64,000 bases of DNA from Streptomyces sp. PCS3-D2 (GTDB lineage: Bacteria > Actinomycetota > Actinomycetes > Streptomycetales > Streptomycetaceae). The translations under genes were made by a program, and so were the position numbers. Every line of letters starts with the position of its first letter. Position 1 is the first letter of the stretch. Below the pieces are notes generated by a model. That model did not search any database. It worked only from the letters and a program-made list of their open reading frames with translations, and was not told the DNA's origin. Positions 1 through 8,308 of the stretch are shown in pieces. The stretch covers positions 6,626,001-6,690,000 of the forward strand of contig NZ_CP097800.1 in assembly GCF_000612545.2 (NCBI RefSeq), given 5' to 3'.

Positions 1-1110
1 GTACCGCGCAGCGAGGCCGAGGTGCAGCTGGCGATCACGGCGGCGGGCCACGACCACCGGCCGACCCGCCTGGAGCAGGCCGGCCGGGAAGCCCACCGCC
101 GGGGCCTGCTGCCGCTGGCCCTTGAGGCCGGCTCGGCGCTCGCCCTGGAGCGGATCCGGCGGTGCGCCTTCGACGAGGCTCGCGACGGGATCATCGAAGC
201 GGCGGCCGAGGCGTCCGGGCCCGGACTGGGCCGGTCCCTGGCGATGCTCCGGCTCGCCGACGCCGTACGGTACGCCCACCAGGGACGCCGCGCCGAGATG
301 CACGGGGCGCTGGAACGCCTGGAGCCGCTCCTCGACGCCGCGCCCGGCCTGCGCGCCCTGTCGTACGGAACGGCCCGGGCCTTCTGCTCACTGCTGGAGG
401 AGCGGCACGACGCCGCGGAGGCGGAGCTCGCACAGGCGCTCGCCCACGACGCCGAGAACCCGGCCGCCGGAGACTTCGGCCGGCACGGCCTCATCGTGCT
501 GCTCGGCGTCCTGGCTGGACGGATCGGCCGCCGGCACTGCCCCGGGATCGCGGAGGCCGCCACCGGCGGCAGCCGCTGGAACCGCCAGTTCGCGGGCCTC
601 GCCCACGCCGTGCTGCTCGGCCGCGAAGGCCACCGCGAGCGGGCCACGGCCGTCGCGGCCGAGGCACTGGCGGCGGCCGCCCCGTACCCCATGGCCCGCT
701 GCCTGGGCATGCGGCTGGTGGCCCGGTCGGCGTACGAGGACGGCTGGGGCGCGCCGGTCCAGTGGCTGCGCGAGGCCGAGGAGTACTTCCACGGCGCCGG
801 CCTCCATCCGGTGGCCGGCGCCGCCCGGGCCCTGCTGCGCGGGATGGGCGCGTCGGTCCGGCAACGGCGCACGGGCACCGAGCAGGTGCCACCGGACCTG
901 CGCAGGTCCGGCATCACCGTCCGCGAGTTCGAGGTGGCCCGGCTGGTCGCCGAACGGATCAGCAACAAGGACATCGCCGGCCGGCTGCACATCTCCCTGC
1001 GGACGGTCGAGAAGCACGTGGCGAACGTCCTCCACAAGACCGGCCACCCGAACCGGCGGGCCTTCGCCAGCGCCGCCCGCGACCCCGGCGGGGTCCTGTC
1101 GGCAACGTAG
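1..1110 (+). CDS. LuxR-family transcriptional regulator, C-terminal part (partial)
   Basis: The reading frame is open from base 1, so the gene begins upstream of the window; only the last 369 residues are seen. The final ~60 residues are a LuxR/GerE helix-turn-helix, with ITVREFEVARLVAERISNKD, the turn HISLRTVEKHV, and LHKTGHPNRR. The rest is Ala/Arg/Leu-rich helical sequence with the periodicity of TPR-like repeats, as in the large LAL or AfsR-like regulators, but the ATPase region (if any) lies outside the window. It ends 6 bp before the convergent end of the LanKC-like gene. Target unknown. The HTH call is firm; the LAL subclass is inference. Confidence 0.85.
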   Translation, partial: VPRSEAEVQLAITAAGHDHRPTRLEQAGREAHRRGLLPLALEAGSALALERIRRCAFDEARDGIIEAAAEASGPGLGRSLAMLRLADAVRYAHQGRRAEMHGALERLEPLLDAAPGLRALSYGTARAFCSLLEERHDAAEAELAQALAHDAENPAAGDFGRHGLIVLLGVLAGRIGRRHCPGIAEAATGGSRWNRQFAGLAHAVLLGREGHRERATAVAAEALAAAAPYPMARCLGMRLVARSAYEDGWGAPVQWLREAEEYFHGAGLHPVAGAARALLRGMGASVRQRRTGTEQVPPDLRRSGITVREFEVARLVAERISNKDIAGRLHISLRTVEKHVANVLHKTGHPNRRAFASAARDPGGVLSAT

Positions 1111-1116
1111 TGCGCG

Positions 1117-3645
1117 TCACGGCGGGCCGACCTCGTCCAGCAGGAAGTCCGCCGGGCCACCGGAGCCGGCGCGGTGGAGCACCCGCAGCACACCGGCCGA
1201 GCCGGTCAGGTAGTCGGTGGAGCAGCGCTGCAGGCCCTCACCGGGCACCCCCAGCAGCGGACGCCCGTCCGCGTCGCGCAGACCGAAGCGCGCGGCGGGC
1301 TCGAAGAGGAAGACCCGCCGGACGAAGTCGAGCTGCCGCAGCGCGGTGTCGCGGTACGCGGGGTCGCCGGTGAACTCCGCCGCGTCCAGCAGCGTGTCGG
1401 CGATCCCGCACATCCCGGTCGCGTACCCCGGCCGCGCCCAGCACCGCAGGTCCAGGCTCCGCAGGACGTCACGGGCCGCGGCCAGGTCCCCGTAGCGCAG
1501 CAGCACCTTCGCCAGGCCCGCCGAACCCGCCTCGACGGACGGTCCCGTGCCCCCGTCCCCGCCGCCCGCCGCGGTGCGGGCCATCTCCCAGGCGAGCGCC
1601 TCCCGACCCAGTTCCAGGTGGTGCTCCTCGCCCGAGATCTGGTGCATCCGCAGGAGGAACATGGCGACGCCCGCCTGCCCGGACCCGAGCCCCGCCAGCG
1701 GCCCCCGGGCGCAGGCCCCGGTCAGCCAGTAGGCCTGGTCCTCGTCACGCCGCGCGGTGTCGTGCAGCGCACGGGCGCAGCGCTGGGCCGCGGCGAGGTC
1801 GTGCGGGTCGCGGCCGCGCAGGAAGAAGTGCAGGTTCGTCATGCCCACTCCGGCGAGGCCGTGGTGGAACGTGTGGTCGCGCTTCGCCACCGCGCGCCGG
1901 TTGGCCCGGTCGAGCAGCTCCCGGGCCGGTGCCGCGAGCCCGAGGGCGTCGGCCGCCCAGGCGATGCCGGCCAGGCCGTTCATGAGGCCGTCCGGGTATC
2001 GGGCCGGGTCGATCTCCGCGAGCTCGGCACGCAGCCGGTCGCGCCATTCGGGCCGGACGGGCACGCCGGAGGCGTGGAGCGCCCACAGGACGCCGCTCGC
2101 GCCGGACCCGAGACCGAGCGGGTTCGTGACGTGGGCGAAGGGGTCCACGGGGAAGAAGGTGTCCCGGCGGGAGTCTGCGGCGGCCTGGATGAACGCGGCC
2201 ACCGCGGCTTCCGCCCCGCCCGGCTCCGGCCGTTCCCCGGCCGCCGGGCGCGGCGGCGCGGCCGGCCCGACGCGGCCGGGCAGCCCCGCCTCGTCCTCCA
2301 GCACGTCGAGCAGGCCGACCAGGCCGATCCGACCCCGGGCCAGGTCCACCAGCAAACGGTGCACCCGTTCCGGCCAGCCCAGGCCCTCCGTGACGAGGGT
2401 CCGGTACAGGTCCAGGACGTCCTCGCGCAGGTCGGACATGGCCGTGATCGGCAGGATCAGCCCGGCCATGACCCGGGCCAGCGCGTACCGGTCCCCGGCC
2501 TCGGTCGCGGGGCCACTGCCGGGGGTGCCGACGGGATCATGGCCGGGCCCGGTCCCGCCGCCGGGCAGCCGGCAGGTCTCCAGGCCGAGGACGCGCACCT
2601 CGTAGCTGTCCGGGTCGACGAGGACGTCCGAGGCGGTGAAGCCGCCGAGGACCACGCCGCGATCGTGCGCCGCCCGGACCGCGCGCGCAAGCCCGCGCAG
2701 GACGGTCAGGAAGATCCGCAGGTACGCTCGTGACTGCTCGGGGCCGGAGCCCGGCCGCGTGAGCGGGTTGCGTGCGAGCAGCAGCGGGCCGAGGCCGGTG
2801 CCTTCGACGAACTCCATCGCGATGTAGTGGTGTTCGCCGTGCTGGAACGTGGCGACGGGAGCAGGGAAGGAGCCCGCGCCGGCCAGCAGGTTCAGGAACA
2901 TCCACTCGCGGCCGAGGAGGTCGACGGCGTCGTCGCGGGCCTCCTTGAGCAGTACCTTCCGGTCGTCGTCCGCGGTGTCCTCGGCGGTGTGGACGCCGCC
3001 GTCGTGCGAGGACCGGATCGTGTCGGTCAGCCGGAAGCGTCCCCCGAGCAGGCCGTCCCCCGCGTCCTCGTCGGCCGGCTTCCAGTCGTCGAACGGCCAG
3101 GACGCCCGGTCGGGTGCGGGGGGCTGCCGGCGCCCGAGGACATCGACGGTGCGGGGCGCGTGGAAGGGGCCGTAGCGCAGGTACAGCGCCTTGCTGTCCC
3201 GGTAGCGCACGTCCGACGGGACGGACGGGCCCTCCACCCCGTCCAGGAGGCGGGCCAGGCCGGCCAAGCAGCTTCTGAACTCCTCCACGCCGTGCGGGTA
3301 GACGGTGGCGAGCGGGCCTCCGCCCCGCATCGCGAAGACGGTGGGGTCGAGGGCGATCTCGAAGTCGGTGCCGAGGGCCGTCAGATGCCCGATCACCGAT
3401 GCGGCGATCTCGCGCACCTGCCGCCGGCCCGCCGAGATGTGAATCTTCCAGCCCTGGTCGGGCGGGGCCGGGTCGTGCCGGTGGCTCCACCGGTTGCCGC
3501 GCCGGACGAAGCGCGCCCGGGTCGCCGCGTCGAATCCGGACAGGAAGTGGTCGGCGTCCGGCTCGTGGAAGACGTCGAGAGGGTCGAAGAACAGCGTGTC
3601 GCTCCAGGTGAAGAGGGAGCGGTCGACCCATCGTTCGTTGCGCAT
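1117..3645 (-). CDS. LanKC-like (class III lanthionine synthetase family) protein with degenerate active sites
   Basis: 842 residues with the full class III layout: lyase-like region ~1-190, kinase-like ~200-450, LanC-like cyclase ~480-842. Family members phosphorylate Ser/Thr of a precursor peptide, eliminate phosphate and cyclise. Key residues are altered here. In the lyase part QGWKIH keeps K67 and H69, but the Lys of the FKFA-type motif is E96 and the Lys of the SGKF-type motif is P111. In the kinase, K234 remains, but the catalytic-loop Asp is G335 (LGGFTASD, where the intact paralogue at 40941-43613 has RDFTPGN), the loop Asn is D340 and the metal-binding Asp is G354 (VLGLE versus LIDLE). 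The cyclase lacks all three zinc ligands (SVEA and ATG replace WCHG and CHG), the last being normal for class III. The ORF is uninterrupted, so this looks like a maintained pseudo-enzyme. It follows a 22-aa peptide gene. Confidence 0.85.
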   Translation of the reverse strand: MRNERWVDRSLFTWSDTLFFDPLDVFHEPDADHFLSGFDAATRARFVRRGNRWSHRHDPAPPDQGWKIHISAGRRQVREIAASVIGHLTALGTDFEIALDPTVFAMRGGGPLATVYPHGVEEFRSCLAGLARLLDGVEGPSVPSDVRYRDSKALYLRYGPFHAPRTVDVLGRRQPPAPDRASWPFDDWKPADEDAGDGLLGGRFRLTDTIRSSHDGGVHTAEDTADDDRKVLLKEARDDAVDLLGREWMFLNLLAGAGSFPAPVATFQHGEHHYIAMEFVEGTGLGPLLLARNPLTRPGSGPEQSRAYLRIFLTVLRGLARAVRAAHDRGVVLGGFTASDVLVDPDSYEVRVLGLETCRLPGGGTGPGHDPVGTPGSGPATEAGDRYALARVMAGLILPITAMSDLREDVLDLYRTLVTEGLGWPERVHRLLVDLARGRIGLVGLLDVLEDEAGLPGRVGPAAPPRPAAGERPEPGGAEAAVAAFIQAAADSRRDTFFPVDPFAHVTNPLGLGSGASGVLWALHASGVPVRPEWRDRLRAELAEIDPARYPDGLMNGLAGIAWAADALGLAAPARELLDRANRRAVAKRDHTFHHGLAGVGMTNLHFFLRGRDPHDLAAAQRCARALHDTARRDEDQAYWLTGACARGPLAGLGSGQAGVAMFLLRMHQISGEEHHLELGREALAWEMARTAAGGGDGGTGPSVEAGSAGLAKVLLRYGDLAAARDVLRSLDLRCWARPGYATGMCGIADTLLDAAEFTGDPAYRDTALRQLDFVRRVFLFEPAARFGLRDADGRPLLGVPGEGLQRCSTDYLTGSAGVLRVLHRAGSGGPADFLLDEVGPP

Positions 3646-3681
3646 CTCTGCTGTCAGCCTCTGTGATCGTCCGAGGGGCCG

Positions 3682-3701
3682 CCACCGGCAGCAGCCGGTG
3701 G
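3682..3701 (-). terminator. Small perfect hairpin before the LanKC-like gene
   Basis: Inverted repeat CCACCGGC / GCCGGTGG, 8 bp, 4-base loop AGCA, in the short leader between the peptide gene and the LanKC-like start. Together with the larger hairpin next to it, it could slow or terminate transcription. Role inferred. Confidence 0.45.
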
Positions 3702-3709
3702 GAACGACA

Positions 3710-3751
3710 GGATCCGGGCCGGGGTACGGGGGAGCACCCCCGCCCGGATCC
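3710..3751 (-). terminator. Strong hairpin (attenuator-like) between the 22-aa peptide gene and the LanKC-like gene
   Basis: Perfect 10-bp arms GGATCCGGGC / GCCCGGATCC (3710-3719 and 3742-3751) enclose a further 5-bp stem (GGGGT/ACCCC). It starts 7 bases after the stop codon of the peptide gene. Hairpins in this position in lantibiotic operons let the precursor transcript exceed that of the enzyme; that reading is inferred here. Confidence 0.6.
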
Positions 3752-3757
3752 GTCGGG

Positions 3758-3826
3758 TCAGTTCAGGTATCCCGGGCCGCGCTGCGTCCTGCGGGCCTCC
3801 GTGTTCTGGGGCTTGAGTACGCTCAC
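3758..3826 (-). CDS. 22-residue cysteine-free peptide, candidate partner or substrate of the LanKC-like protein
   Basis: A GTG start at 3826 is preceded by AGGAGG with an 8-base spacer, one of the best ribosome sites in the window. The peptide begins MSVLKPQNTE, continues ARRTQR and ends GPGYLN. It has one Ser and two Thr, no Cys, and a basic middle. Class III precursors usually have a longer leader containing an L-x-L-Q-type motif (VLKPQ here is a distant echo) and a core with Cys or several Ser. Without Cys, no lanthionine can form. A double hairpin follows, then the LanKC-like gene 112 bp away. It may be a substrate modified another way, a bound signal or cofactor peptide, or a leader peptide that tunes expression. 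Coding status rests on the ribosome site and position only. Confidence 0.5.
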   Translation of the reverse strand: MSVLKPQNTEARRTQRGPGYLN

Positions 3827-4121
3827 CCGGTTCACCTCCTAGAAAGGTCGAATGCGCGGGACGCGCGGCTGGAGTAGGACTGGCGCCGGCCGATCGGCAC
3901 CCCCGACTCAACGCCATCCGCGCCACCCGCGCATGGGCGCCGGACCCGCATATTCCCCGCCCGCACCACCCAGCGACCGGCCGCTCCGGCATCGCGTGAA
4001 TGGTGGTGGTCCATGCCCTTCCGTCATGACCCATGGCGTGGTAAACGAGGCGCCTTCGGTTTCCCGCCGGGCGTCCGGTGGGACCACTGACTAGAATTCC
4101 TGCTGAGGAAGGGGGCGCCTG
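3827..4121. promoter_or_regulatory. Divergent promoter region between the peptide/LanKC-like genes and the Ser/Thr kinase gene
   Basis: 295 bp without a convincing gene. On the + strand a -10-like TAGAAT lies at 4092-4097 and a purine-rich ribosome site (GAGGAAGGGGG, 4105-4115) precedes the kinase ATG. No clear -35 element was recognised. A minus-strand open frame here is Arg-rich and was not accepted. Confidence 0.35.
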
Positions 4122-5117
4122 ATGGGCGCGGACCTGAGCCAGTACACCGGCCGGCCCTCCGGGCTGGTCGGGCAGCAGATCGCCGGATACAAGATCGAGC
4201 GCATGATCGGCCGGGGTGGCATGGCCGTCGTCTACTGCGCCAGGGACCTGCGGCTGGACCGCACGGTCGCGATCAAGCTGATCGCCCCGGAGCGGGCGCG
4301 GGACGACACCTTCCGGCGCCGCTTCACCCACGAGTCGAGGGTGGCCGCGTCGATCGAGCACCCGCACATCGTGCCGATCTTCGAGGCCGGCGAGACCGAC
4401 GGCGTCCTCTACATCGCCATGCGCTTCGTGCCCGGCCTGGACCTGCGGGGGCTGCTCGACCGGGAGGGTCCGCTGCCCGTCCCGACCGCCCTGCGGATCG
4501 CCGCCCAGGTGGCGTCCGCCCTGGACGCCGCCCACGACCACGAACTGGTGCACCGGGACGTCAAACCCGGCAACATCCTGGTCGCGGCGGGGCCCGACCG
4601 GGACCATCCGGAGCACATCTACCTCACCGACTTCGGCCTGACGAAGAAGTCCCTGTCGCTGAGCGGGTTCACCACGGCGGGGGAGTTCGTCGGCACGCTC
4701 GACTACATGGCGCCCGAGCAGATCGCCGGCCGGCCGGTGGACGGCAGGTGCGACCTCTACAGCCTGGCCTGCGTCGTCTACGAGACCCTGGCCGGCGGGC
4801 CGCCCTTCGTCCGCGAGGAGGACGCGGCCCTGCTGTGGGCGCACCAGTACGACGCCCCGCCGCCCCTGACCGAGCGGCGGCCCGACATCGCACCCGCCGC
4901 AGACGAGGTCTTCGCCAGGGCCCTGGCGAAGATTCCCGAGGACCGGTACGGCTCCTGCCTGGAGTTCGTGGCGGCCCTGCGGGCCGCCACCGAGCACGGC
5001 CCCCGCACCGAGCAGCGGCCCCGGCGCGGCCAGGAGCGGACGGCGCCGCCTCCGGACCCCCCGGAGTGGGCGCTGCCCGTCTTCCGCGTCCCGCCCGGAC
5101 CGCATGGACCGCAGTAG
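4122..5117 (+). CDS. Soluble Hanks-type serine/threonine protein kinase
   Basis: 331 residues. The kinase fold has the glycine loop IGRGGMAVVY (29-38), the ATP-binding Lys in VAIKLI (K52), HRDVKPGN (144-151), DFG (170-172) and APEQ in the P+1 region, so it should be active. No membrane segment or PASTA domain follows; the C-terminal ~45 residues are Pro/Arg-rich, so the protein is cytosolic. It is transcribed divergently from the peptide/LanKC-like pair and converges on a PP2C-type phosphatase gene, so kinase and phosphatase flank one another. Targets are unknown. Possible links to the anti-sigma-like HATPase domain of the neighbour or to the pseudo-LanKC are inference from position. Confidence 0.93.
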   Translation: MGADLSQYTGRPSGLVGQQIAGYKIERMIGRGGMAVVYCARDLRLDRTVAIKLIAPERARDDTFRRRFTHESRVAASIEHPHIVPIFEAGETDGVLYIAMRFVPGLDLRGLLDREGPLPVPTALRIAAQVASALDAAHDHELVHRDVKPGNILVAAGPDRDHPEHIYLTDFGLTKKSLSLSGFTTAGEFVGTLDYMAPEQIAGRPVDGRCDLYSLACVVYETLAGGPPFVREEDAALLWAHQYDAPPPLTERRPDIAPAADEVFARALAKIPEDRYGSCLEFVAALRAATEHGPRTEQRPRRGQERTAPPPDPPEWALPVFRVPPGPHGPQ

Positions 5118-5190
5118 GGCTGTCCGGCGGATCGGGATCGGGTGGGCCCGTCACCCACGGCCCCCAGAAGCCCCGGAAGCCCCAGAAGCT

Positions 5191-7632
5191 TCAGAAACCG
5201 AGGAGCGACTGCTCGGCCCAGATCGTCTTGCCGACGGCCGCGTGCCGGGTGCCCCAGCGCTGGGCGAGCTGCGCCACCAGCAGCAGACCGCGCCCGCCCT
5301 CGTCGAAGGTGCGGGCCCGCCGCATGTGCGGGGCGGTGCTGCTCGCGTCGGAGACCTCGCAGATCAGCGTGTCCTTCTCGTGGATCAGCCGTAGCTGGAT
5401 GGGCGGCTCGCCGTACCGGATGGCATTGGTGACCAGCTCGCTGACCAGGAGCTCGGTGACGAACGAGGCATCCTCCAGCCCCCACGCGGTCAGCTGGTCG
5501 GTGGTCCGCCGACGGGCCCGGGAGACGTCGGAGGGATCGGAGGCCAGGTCCCACACCACGACCTTGTCGGCGTGCAGGGCCCGGGTCCGTGCGACGAGCA
5601 GGGCCACGTCGTCGTCGGGGCGGTGTGTCAGCAGGGCCGTCAGAACCCGGTCGCAGACCGTGTCCAGGGTGGAGGCGGGCTGGGCGAGCGCGGCGAACAT
5701 GGTGTCCAGTGCCTCGTCGAGGTCCCGCTCGCGGGGCTGGAGCAGCCCGTCGGTGTAGAGGGTCAGCACGCTGCCTTCGGGAAGGTCGACGTCCAGTGTC
5801 TCGAAGGGCAGGCCGCCCAGGCCCAGCGGTGGACCGGCCGGGACGTCGAGGAGGTACACGGAACCCTCCGGGGAGACCACCGCCGGCGGCGGGTGCCCGG
5901 CCCGGGCCAGCGTGCAGTGCCGGGTCACCGGGTCGTAGACCACGTACAGGCAGGTCGTGCCGATGCCCCCGGCGCTCTCGTCGACGGCCTCCCGGCCGCC
6001 CTCGTCCGCGGACAGATGGATGATCAGGTCGTCGAGGTGGGTGAGCAACTCGTCCGGCGGCAGATCCACGTCGGCCAGCGTGCGCACCGCGGTGCGCAAC
6101 CGGCCCATCGTCGCGGAGGCACGGATGCCGTGGCCGACGACATCGCCCACGACGAGGGCCACCCGGGCGCCGGACAGCGGGATCACGTCGAACCAGTCGC
6201 CGCCCACGCCCGCCTCGGTACCGGCCGGCAGATAGCGGGAGGCCGTCTCCAGCGCCGGGTGGTCGGGCAGCGCCTGGGGGAGCAGGCTGCGCTGCAGCGT
6301 CATGGTGCTGGTGTGCTCCCGGGCGGACCGGTGGGCGGTGTGGATGCTCGCCGCCGCCCGGCCCGCGAGATCCTCGGCCAGTGACAGGTCCTGTGGCAGG
6401 AAAGGACCCCGGCCGCGGCGGCGGCCGAACACGGCGACGCCGAGGCCGACGCCGCCGGCGTGCATCGGCACCACCATCACCGAGTGGGCCCCGTGCGCGC
6501 CGAGCCAGGCCGCCGCGGGGTCCTGCGCCATCCACTGGGCGACCGCCGGGGCCGTCGTCGCGTAGACGGCCCCGCGGCCCGAGGCCAGGCATTGGGCGGG
6601 CGGCGACAGCGGCGGGTGGACAGCCGTCTCGCCGACCGCCACGCGCCCCTCGGAACTCCCCTCGACGGCCGAGCGCACGGCCGTACGGCACACGGTGACC
6701 GGACCCTGCTGCGGGCCGGAGGTCTGGCCGTCCCCCCGCGGCAGGGGATCGAGCAGGTCGACGACCGCGAAGTCGGCGAGCCGGGGCACGGCCACGTCCG
6801 CGAGCTCCTGCGCGGTGCGGGTGCTGTCCCCGCTGGTCCCGATGCGCGCGCCGGCGGCGTCCGGCAGGAACATCTGCTGCGTCTCGACCTCGGCCCCGGT
6901 CCGGTCGTGCGCGGCGAGGCACACGGCGCGCACCCGGCCGCCCGGATCCCGCAGCGGTGCCACCGAGGTCGCCCAGCCGTGCTCCGCGCTGACGCCCGTG
7001 GTGCGCACGAACGCCTCCATGTGCTGCGGCTCCCCGGTCTCCAGAGCCAGACGCATCCTGCGCTCGGTCTCCTCGCTCACCGGGTCCGGGGCGATCTCCG
7101 GCAGGCGCAGCCCGGCCATCTCGGACTCCGTGAGGGACAGCGTGCGCTCCATGCCCGCGTTCGCCCGCACCAGTCGCAGGTCGGCGTCGAAGACCGCCAG
7201 AAAGCAGGGGGACTGGGAGAACGACCACGCGTGCAGCGGATCACCCCACGAGGAGCCGTCACCGTCCCGCCGGCCCTCCACCGCGGAGACCACGTACCAC
7301 TGGGTGGCGCCGCCGGTGGAGGTCCGGCGGTGCGCGAGCAGCCCCTGTTCCAGGCGGCCGCCGTCCCGGTGCCGCAGGGCCACCGTGCCACTCCACCGCT
7401 CCTGCTCGGCCGGGATCCGGCGGGCCGCGTCGCCGACGGGATCGGCCAGCAGGAACGCGGCGGACCGCCCCACCACCTCGGCGGACGCGTAACCGAGCAG
7501 CCGGGCGGCACCTTCGCCCCACTCGGTGACGACGCCCTGCTCGTCGACGGCGGCCGCCGCCGTGTACGCGGGCCCCCGGGCGGCACCGGTCCGCCGCGGG
7601 CGCTCACCGGGGGAGGTGGGAAGTTGCTCCAT
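5191..7632 (-). CDS. PAS-PAS-GAF-SpoIIE-type PP2C phosphatase with C-terminal HATPase (anti-sigma-like) domain
   Basis: 813 residues. Two PAS-like regions (~25-125 and ~130-255) and a GAF-like region (~275-440) precede a PP2C/SpoIIE phosphatase domain (~455-670) with GGDWFDVIPL, VGDVVGHG and the late acidic motif HRPDDDVALL. An HATPase_c domain of the RsbW type (~685-810) follows, with the N-box ELVTNAIRYG and the glycine segment DEGGRGLLLV. Such Streptomyces proteins sense a signal, dephosphorylate anti-anti-sigma (STAS) proteins and may also bind or phosphorylate partners. No membrane helix is visible. It is convergent with the Ser/Thr kinase gene. The sensed ligand is not evident. The STAS protein at 56999-57370 is a possible partner within the window, but that is speculation. 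Confidence 0.92.
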   Translation of the reverse strand: MEQLPTSPGERPRRTGAARGPAYTAAAAVDEQGVVTEWGEGAARLLGYASAEVVGRSAAFLLADPVGDAARRIPAEQERWSGTVALRHRDGGRLEQGLLAHRRTSTGGATQWYVVSAVEGRRDGDGSSWGDPLHAWSFSQSPCFLAVFDADLRLVRANAGMERTLSLTESEMAGLRLPEIAPDPVSEETERRMRLALETGEPQHMEAFVRTTGVSAEHGWATSVAPLRDPGGRVRAVCLAAHDRTGAEVETQQMFLPDAAGARIGTSGDSTRTAQELADVAVPRLADFAVVDLLDPLPRGDGQTSGPQQGPVTVCRTAVRSAVEGSSEGRVAVGETAVHPPLSPPAQCLASGRGAVYATTAPAVAQWMAQDPAAAWLGAHGAHSVMVVPMHAGGVGLGVAVFGRRRGRGPFLPQDLSLAEDLAGRAAASIHTAHRSAREHTSTMTLQRSLLPQALPDHPALETASRYLPAGTEAGVGGDWFDVIPLSGARVALVVGDVVGHGIRASATMGRLRTAVRTLADVDLPPDELLTHLDDLIIHLSADEGGREAVDESAGGIGTTCLYVVYDPVTRHCTLARAGHPPPAVVSPEGSVYLLDVPAGPPLGLGGLPFETLDVDLPEGSVLTLYTDGLLQPRERDLDEALDTMFAALAQPASTLDTVCDRVLTALLTHRPDDDVALLVARTRALHADKVVVWDLASDPSDVSRARRRTTDQLTAWGLEDASFVTELLVSELVTNAIRYGEPPIQLRLIHEKDTLICEVSDASSTAPHMRRARTFDEGGRGLLLVAQLAQRWGTRHAAVGKTIWAEQSLLGF

Positions 7633-8002
7633 CGCCGCTCATCTCGCCCTCGCTCGATCCGTCGCTGCCGTCCCACGGGACCTGCACGGCCAGGGGCCCC
7701 ACTGACAAGCATCATCCGGCGGGCCAGGGAGCACCAACGCAAGGCTGCCGGGCGGGCCGCCCGGCCCGGCCGGCCCGCGCGAGACGGCCCCGAGGCTGAC
7801 GGTTCCGGCCTTCCGGCAGGTGTCAGAGGCCGGGAGAGGGGCCCCGATCCGGTGCGGCGGGCAGGGTAACGAGACCGGATCCGAGCGTCAAGCCACGTCT
7901 TTGCGTGCCGTGACTGCGATCCGCGCGCCGGGTGTATTGGACGTACGCCTTCACGGGACCACCCGAAGGCCTCTGCATCGGACGGAGAAACGGAGAAACG
8001 TC
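7633..8002. other. Intergenic region, 370 bp
   Basis: No convincing gene on either strand; open frames here are Arg-rich shadows. It must carry the divergent promoters of the phosphatase gene and of the small membrane-protein gene at 8003, but no clear -35/-10 pair or repeat was recognised. Confidence 0.4.
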
Positions 8003-8248
8003 GTGTCCGAGTATTCCTGGATCCGTGGTGTCGTGCTGGCCGCGGTTTCCGTGGCGCTGATCGGAAGCGGAATCGGCCTGCTGGCGACCTCGCTGGCCGA
8101 CCCCGCCGCCGTCCCGCGTCCGGCCGTCCTGTTGCTGCCGCAGGACGGCGCGGGCGCCGTGCACACGGGCTATTCCACCGTGACCGTGAAGAAACCGGGG
8201 CCCGAGGAACGGCTCACGGCGGACCGGGAGGCCCGGCCCGGAAGGTGA
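8003..8248 (+). CDS. Small single-pass membrane or secreted protein, uncharacterised
   Basis: 81 residues from the GTG at 8003, preceded by GGAGAAACGTC. A longer frame opens upstream but lacks a ribosome site and is low-complexity, so the later start is preferred. Residues ~8-30 (RGVVLAAVSVALIGSGIGLL) form one hydrophobic helix, followed by an extracytoplasmic Pro/Ala-rich stretch and a charged tail. No family is recognised. It converges on the oxidoreductase gene downstream. Function unknown. Confidence 0.6.
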   Translation: MSEYSWIRGVVLAAVSVALIGSGIGLLATSLADPAAVPRPAVLLLPQDGAGAVHTGYSTVTVKKPGPEERLTADREARPGR

Positions 8249-8308
8249 GCGCCCCGATCGGCCCGCCACGGGTGTGCGGCGCGCCGCCCCGAGCCCGGGA
8301 CCGGGCAG

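Noticed and set aside
1117-3645. Calling the LanKC-like protein a normal active class III synthetase
   Set aside because: Missing catalytic and metal-binding Asp in the kinase and two lyase Lys; no Cys-containing precursor nearby.
3832-4014. Minus-strand 60-residue frame upstream of the 22-aa peptide gene, considered as a lanthipeptide precursor
   Set aside because: Arg/Ser-rich, no leader motif, no good ribosome site, single Cys; looks like a noncoding shadow.
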